Shown here: one piece after another, positions 62,069 to 64,000 of the stretch
Layout: every line of letters begins with the position of its first letter
Numbering within the stretch: position 1 is the first letter of the stretch
DNA from: Alviniconcha marisindica
Taxonomy: Eukaryota > Mollusca > Gastropoda > Provannidae
Direction of reading: 5' to 3'
DNA: 64,000 nucleotides
NCBI GenBank assembly: GCA_018857735.1
Contig: JABMCL010002109.1
Span: 1-64,000, forward strand
The notes under the pieces: model-generated
Databases searched by the model: none
Seen by the model: only the letters and a program-made list of their open reading frames with translations
What the model was told of the DNA's origin: nothing
Translations under genes and position numbers: made by a program

Positions 62069-62445
62069 CCTCCAGAGGACAGTTTGGCAGGTTTGATAAC
62101 CCAGTCCCTTCAACACATGCCACAAAGGACTACTTCCATCACGGAGGTGACGACACACAAGTCAGTGATGAGGGTGTGGAAGTGTCGGCTCTTGCTCTTA
62201 GTCAGCACATTCTAGAGAAAGGAGTAGGCAAAAACCACCGGTGCATGGTGTGTCAGCGCCGTCACAGCCAGTACCTGAGAGATCACCCAGGAACCCACCC
62301 CAACAGCAACCCTTTCAAGCGAAGCAAAACCTCATTTCGTTGCACTTTGTGCAAGGTCTACCTTTGTGCACAGGAGGAGCGTCAGTGTTGGTGGATTTGG
62401 CATCAGACTCAAATCAGTCCAACCGGGACTTCGTCATCAGTTTGA
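62069..62445 (+). CDS. Terminal cassette 10 (family C Cys/His domain)
   Basis: The acceptor tttttgctgcag|cc enters in phase 1, giving an Ala junction and 125 residues. A longer linker (SRGQFGRFDNPVPSTHATKD and on) precedes 'ILEKGVGKNHRCMVC'. The 29-residue loop with 'NPFKRSKT', then 'RCTLCKVYLC' and 'RQCWWIWH', keeps the family spacing. The C-terminal tail is short and Ser/Thr-rich. This cassette and cassette 9 are close paralogues. Confidence 0.8.
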
Positions 62446-62732
62446 ATATGGATAAAGGACATCTCTCTTCACTGTTTAGGCAAAAATAAGCTTGAGCACC
62501 ACTGTTAGCAGGAAGTTGCTGACGGATGTGTCATTAACAGGGCATTATCGTTATTCAGTCAAGTAAGTGGGCAAGCAATCAGATGTCTAATGTGAAGTGC
62601 ATCAAATCCATACACATGCTATGCTTGTTTCTCATAATGGTGAATTGTCTGTAAGAATGCAAAAGCTGGCAGTGACATGACTGTGTCCATGCTGACCAGT
62701 CTTTGCCTGCACAGTAAGTTGACAAACAGAAT

Positions 62733-62767
<35 letters not shown>
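62733..62767. repeat. Poly-G run
   Basis: About 34 consecutive G. Assembly length here is unreliable. Confidence 0.9.
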
Positions 62768-62903
62768 GATAAGCTGTTAATAGCCTAATCCAACTTACGT
62801 TGCTTTTTTGTTGTTGTAATTTTAGACAACACTCATACAGACATGGAGTGACAGTAGGTCATCGCTGGTTTTAGTTGCTAGTGCAATCCCAGAGATGATT
62901 TCA

Positions 62904-62905
<2 letters not shown>

Positions 62906-62975
<70 letters not shown>
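62906..62975. repeat. (AC)n microsatellite
   Basis: About 35 uninterrupted AC units, 125 bp upstream of cassette 11. Confidence 0.95.
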
Positions 62976-62978
<3 letters not shown>

Positions 62979-63100
62979 CAACCAACCACAGAACAGGAAA
63001 TAGCAACAGCTAATTAATGCAAATATGATAATGAGTTCCGTTACTTGTAATATCAATATTGGTTTGTGGCAGTTGACATAGACTTGGTTTTCCCCTTCAG

Positions 63101-63390
63101 CAACCTCTTTAGCACATGGTGGATACCAAGACTCCTCACAGCAAAACGCAATGACAGTGATGCCACATCCGATCAAGGAAGACCAGCACCTTTTGGAAAG
63201 GGGCGAGGGTTTGAATCATCGGTGTGTGGTGTGTGAACGCAAGCACACTATGTTCCAGAAAGAGTGCCCACCTGGAACCCCTAATCCATTCAAGCGGAAG
63301 AAGACACGGTATCGTTGTGCTGCCTGTAAAGTATACTTGTGCACACTCAAAGACCGTCAGTGTTGGTGGCTTTGGCATCAAGGAAACTAG
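63101..63390 (+). CDS. Terminal cassette 11 (family C Cys/His domain)
   Basis: The acceptor ttccccttcag|ca enters in phase 1, giving an Ala junction and 96 residues. 'LLERGEGLNHRCVVC', a loop of 27 rather than 29 residues with 'NPFKRKKT', then 'RCAACKVYLC' and 'RQCWWLWH'. The CWW-x-WH end is almost identical to cassettes 9 and 10. ATTAAA lies only 15 bases after the stop, at 63405-63410. Confidence 0.8.
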
Positions 63391-63404
63391 AAATTTTGGT
63401 TGTC

Positions 63405-63410
63405 ATTAAA
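63405..63410 (+). terminator. Poly(A) signal ATTAAA for cassette 11
   Basis: Variant hexamer 15 bases after the stop. A second ATTAAA lies near 63488. Both precede the cassette 12 acceptor. Confidence 0.45.
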
Positions 63411-63675
63411 AGATGTTGAACTTTCAATCATGATCATCTTACTTCTTAGCTGTTTTTGTGTGTTGTGTAAATGAACAGAAAGGGACATTAAAATGAGTTT
63501 CCACTGCATCACAACCCATTGGGGTATTTGTATTTAATCTGCATTGGCTGGCATAATTGAAGTAAACCGTCTTAATATCTTACCAAGAAAACCTAAATTT
63601 CACATAGAGTGGCAATTTTACATGTATATATATGACAAATAAGCATAGTATTTTTTATGTGTTGGTTTTTACCAG

Positions 63676-63992
63676 TGATGTCCGCTGCCTTTCACCTGCC
63701 CGAATTTGGAAGCCAAGGAGATTCAGAGCAACATTTGGGAGCACTCCTTTCCAAGAACCCTTTCCCCACTCCCTCCATCATGCATATTAAGGAGAGAGGT
63801 GAAGGTGGGAACCACCGCTGTGTGGTGTGCGAACGCAGGCACTACAGCTATGCCAGGGACCACCCTGGTGTCACAGAGAGCACCAATCCTTTCAAACGTC
63901 GAAAGACATGGTTCAGATGCAGTGCGTGTCGGGTGTATTTATGTGCAAAGAAGGAGAGGTCCTGCTGGTCAGCTTGGCATGATGAAAGATGA
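63676..63992 (+). CDS. Terminal cassette 12 (family C Cys/His domain)
   Basis: The acceptor ggtttttaccag|tg enters in phase 1, giving a Val junction and 105 residues, with the stop only 8 bases before the window ends. 'IKERGEGGNHRCVVC', a 29-residue loop with 'NPFKRRKT', 'RCSACRVYLC', then 'RSCWSAWH': the spacing is kept but the second Trp is Ser, making it the most divergent family C member. Its poly(A) signal, and possibly more cassettes, lie outside the window. Confidence 0.8.
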
Positions 63993-64000
63993 CATGACTG

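Larger units (their letters stand above)
37431..63992 (+). other. Alternative-terminal-exon locus: two constant exons and twelve C-terminal cassettes
   Basis: Constant exon 1 (ATG 37458, ends 38160 in phase 1) and constant exon 2 (42480-42716, ends in phase 1) encode 313 residues. Each of twelve downstream exons starts after an AG acceptor in phase 1 and ends with its own stop, so any one of them can complete the protein (405-442 residues). Cassettes 1-5 carry Cys/His family A, 6-8 basic-helix family B and 9-12 Cys/His family C. All are on the plus strand, separated by 0.25-3.1 kb. I infer mutually exclusive terminal exons selected by splicing and polyadenylation. An undetected exon between the constant ones, or more cassettes beyond the right edge, would not change this. 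Confidence 0.8.

Overview
The window reads as animal nuclear DNA, most likely from a mollusc or another lophotrochozoan. Its genes are split by GT-AG introns. It is rich in (CA)n, (GA)n and (TA)n microsatellites and carries tRNA-derived SINE copies. There is no bacterial operon structure, and no ORF encodes an intact transposase or reverse transcriptase. The species assignment is an inference; I recognise no single diagnostic sequence.

Left half (about 3-29 kb): one plus-strand gene with five coding exons (3889-3969, 17117-17230, 22699-22813, 24826-24949, 27400-28039) joins in frame to a 357-residue protein of the glycine N-acyltransferase (GLYAT/GLYATL) family. It has a GLYAT-type N-terminal half and a GNAT-type acetyl-CoA loop (R-G-x-G-x-G) in the last exon. 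Its introns hold most of the simple repeats, a 141-bp tandem satellite at 14.4-15.6 kb, a ~22-bp minisatellite at 9.85-10.4 kb, a locally duplicated block at 11.1-11.7 kb and three SINE copies. The end of intron 4 (26.65-27.4 kb) is a degenerate tandem array of the intron 4 acceptor plus the first ~65 bases of exon 5, and several copies still translate to recognisable versions of that peptide.

Middle (29-34 kb): no gene is supported. At 34.45-34.64 kb there is a candidate promoter with YY1-like and ZNF143-like elements, and a candidate 5' UTR exon ending in a gtaagt donor.

Right half (37-64 kb): this holds the most interesting system. Two constant exons (37458-38160 and 42480-42716) encode a 313-residue nuclear-type protein with a basic NLS-like stretch, two SUMO-acceptor motifs and poly-Gln. 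The second ends at a phase-1 donor. Downstream are twelve short terminal coding exons, each with an AG acceptor in the same phase 1 and its own stop codon; several have a nearby poly(A) signal. They lie in three ordered blocks: five exons with a Cys/His domain of strict spacing C-x2-C-x12-C-x2-C-x6-C-x4-C-x4-H that resembles the cysteine-rich C-terminus of piggyBac transposases; three exons with a short Arg/Lys/Glu-rich helix; and four exons with C-x2-C-x27/29-C-x2-C-x4-C-x6-C-x4-H. The array probably runs past the right edge. The architecture resembles the insect lola and mod(mdg4) loci, where one constant N-terminus is spliced to many alternative DNA-binding C-termini, but the domains differ and no BTB domain is seen. 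I infer a combinatorial transcription-factor or chromatin-protein locus built from a domesticated transposase zinc-binding module.
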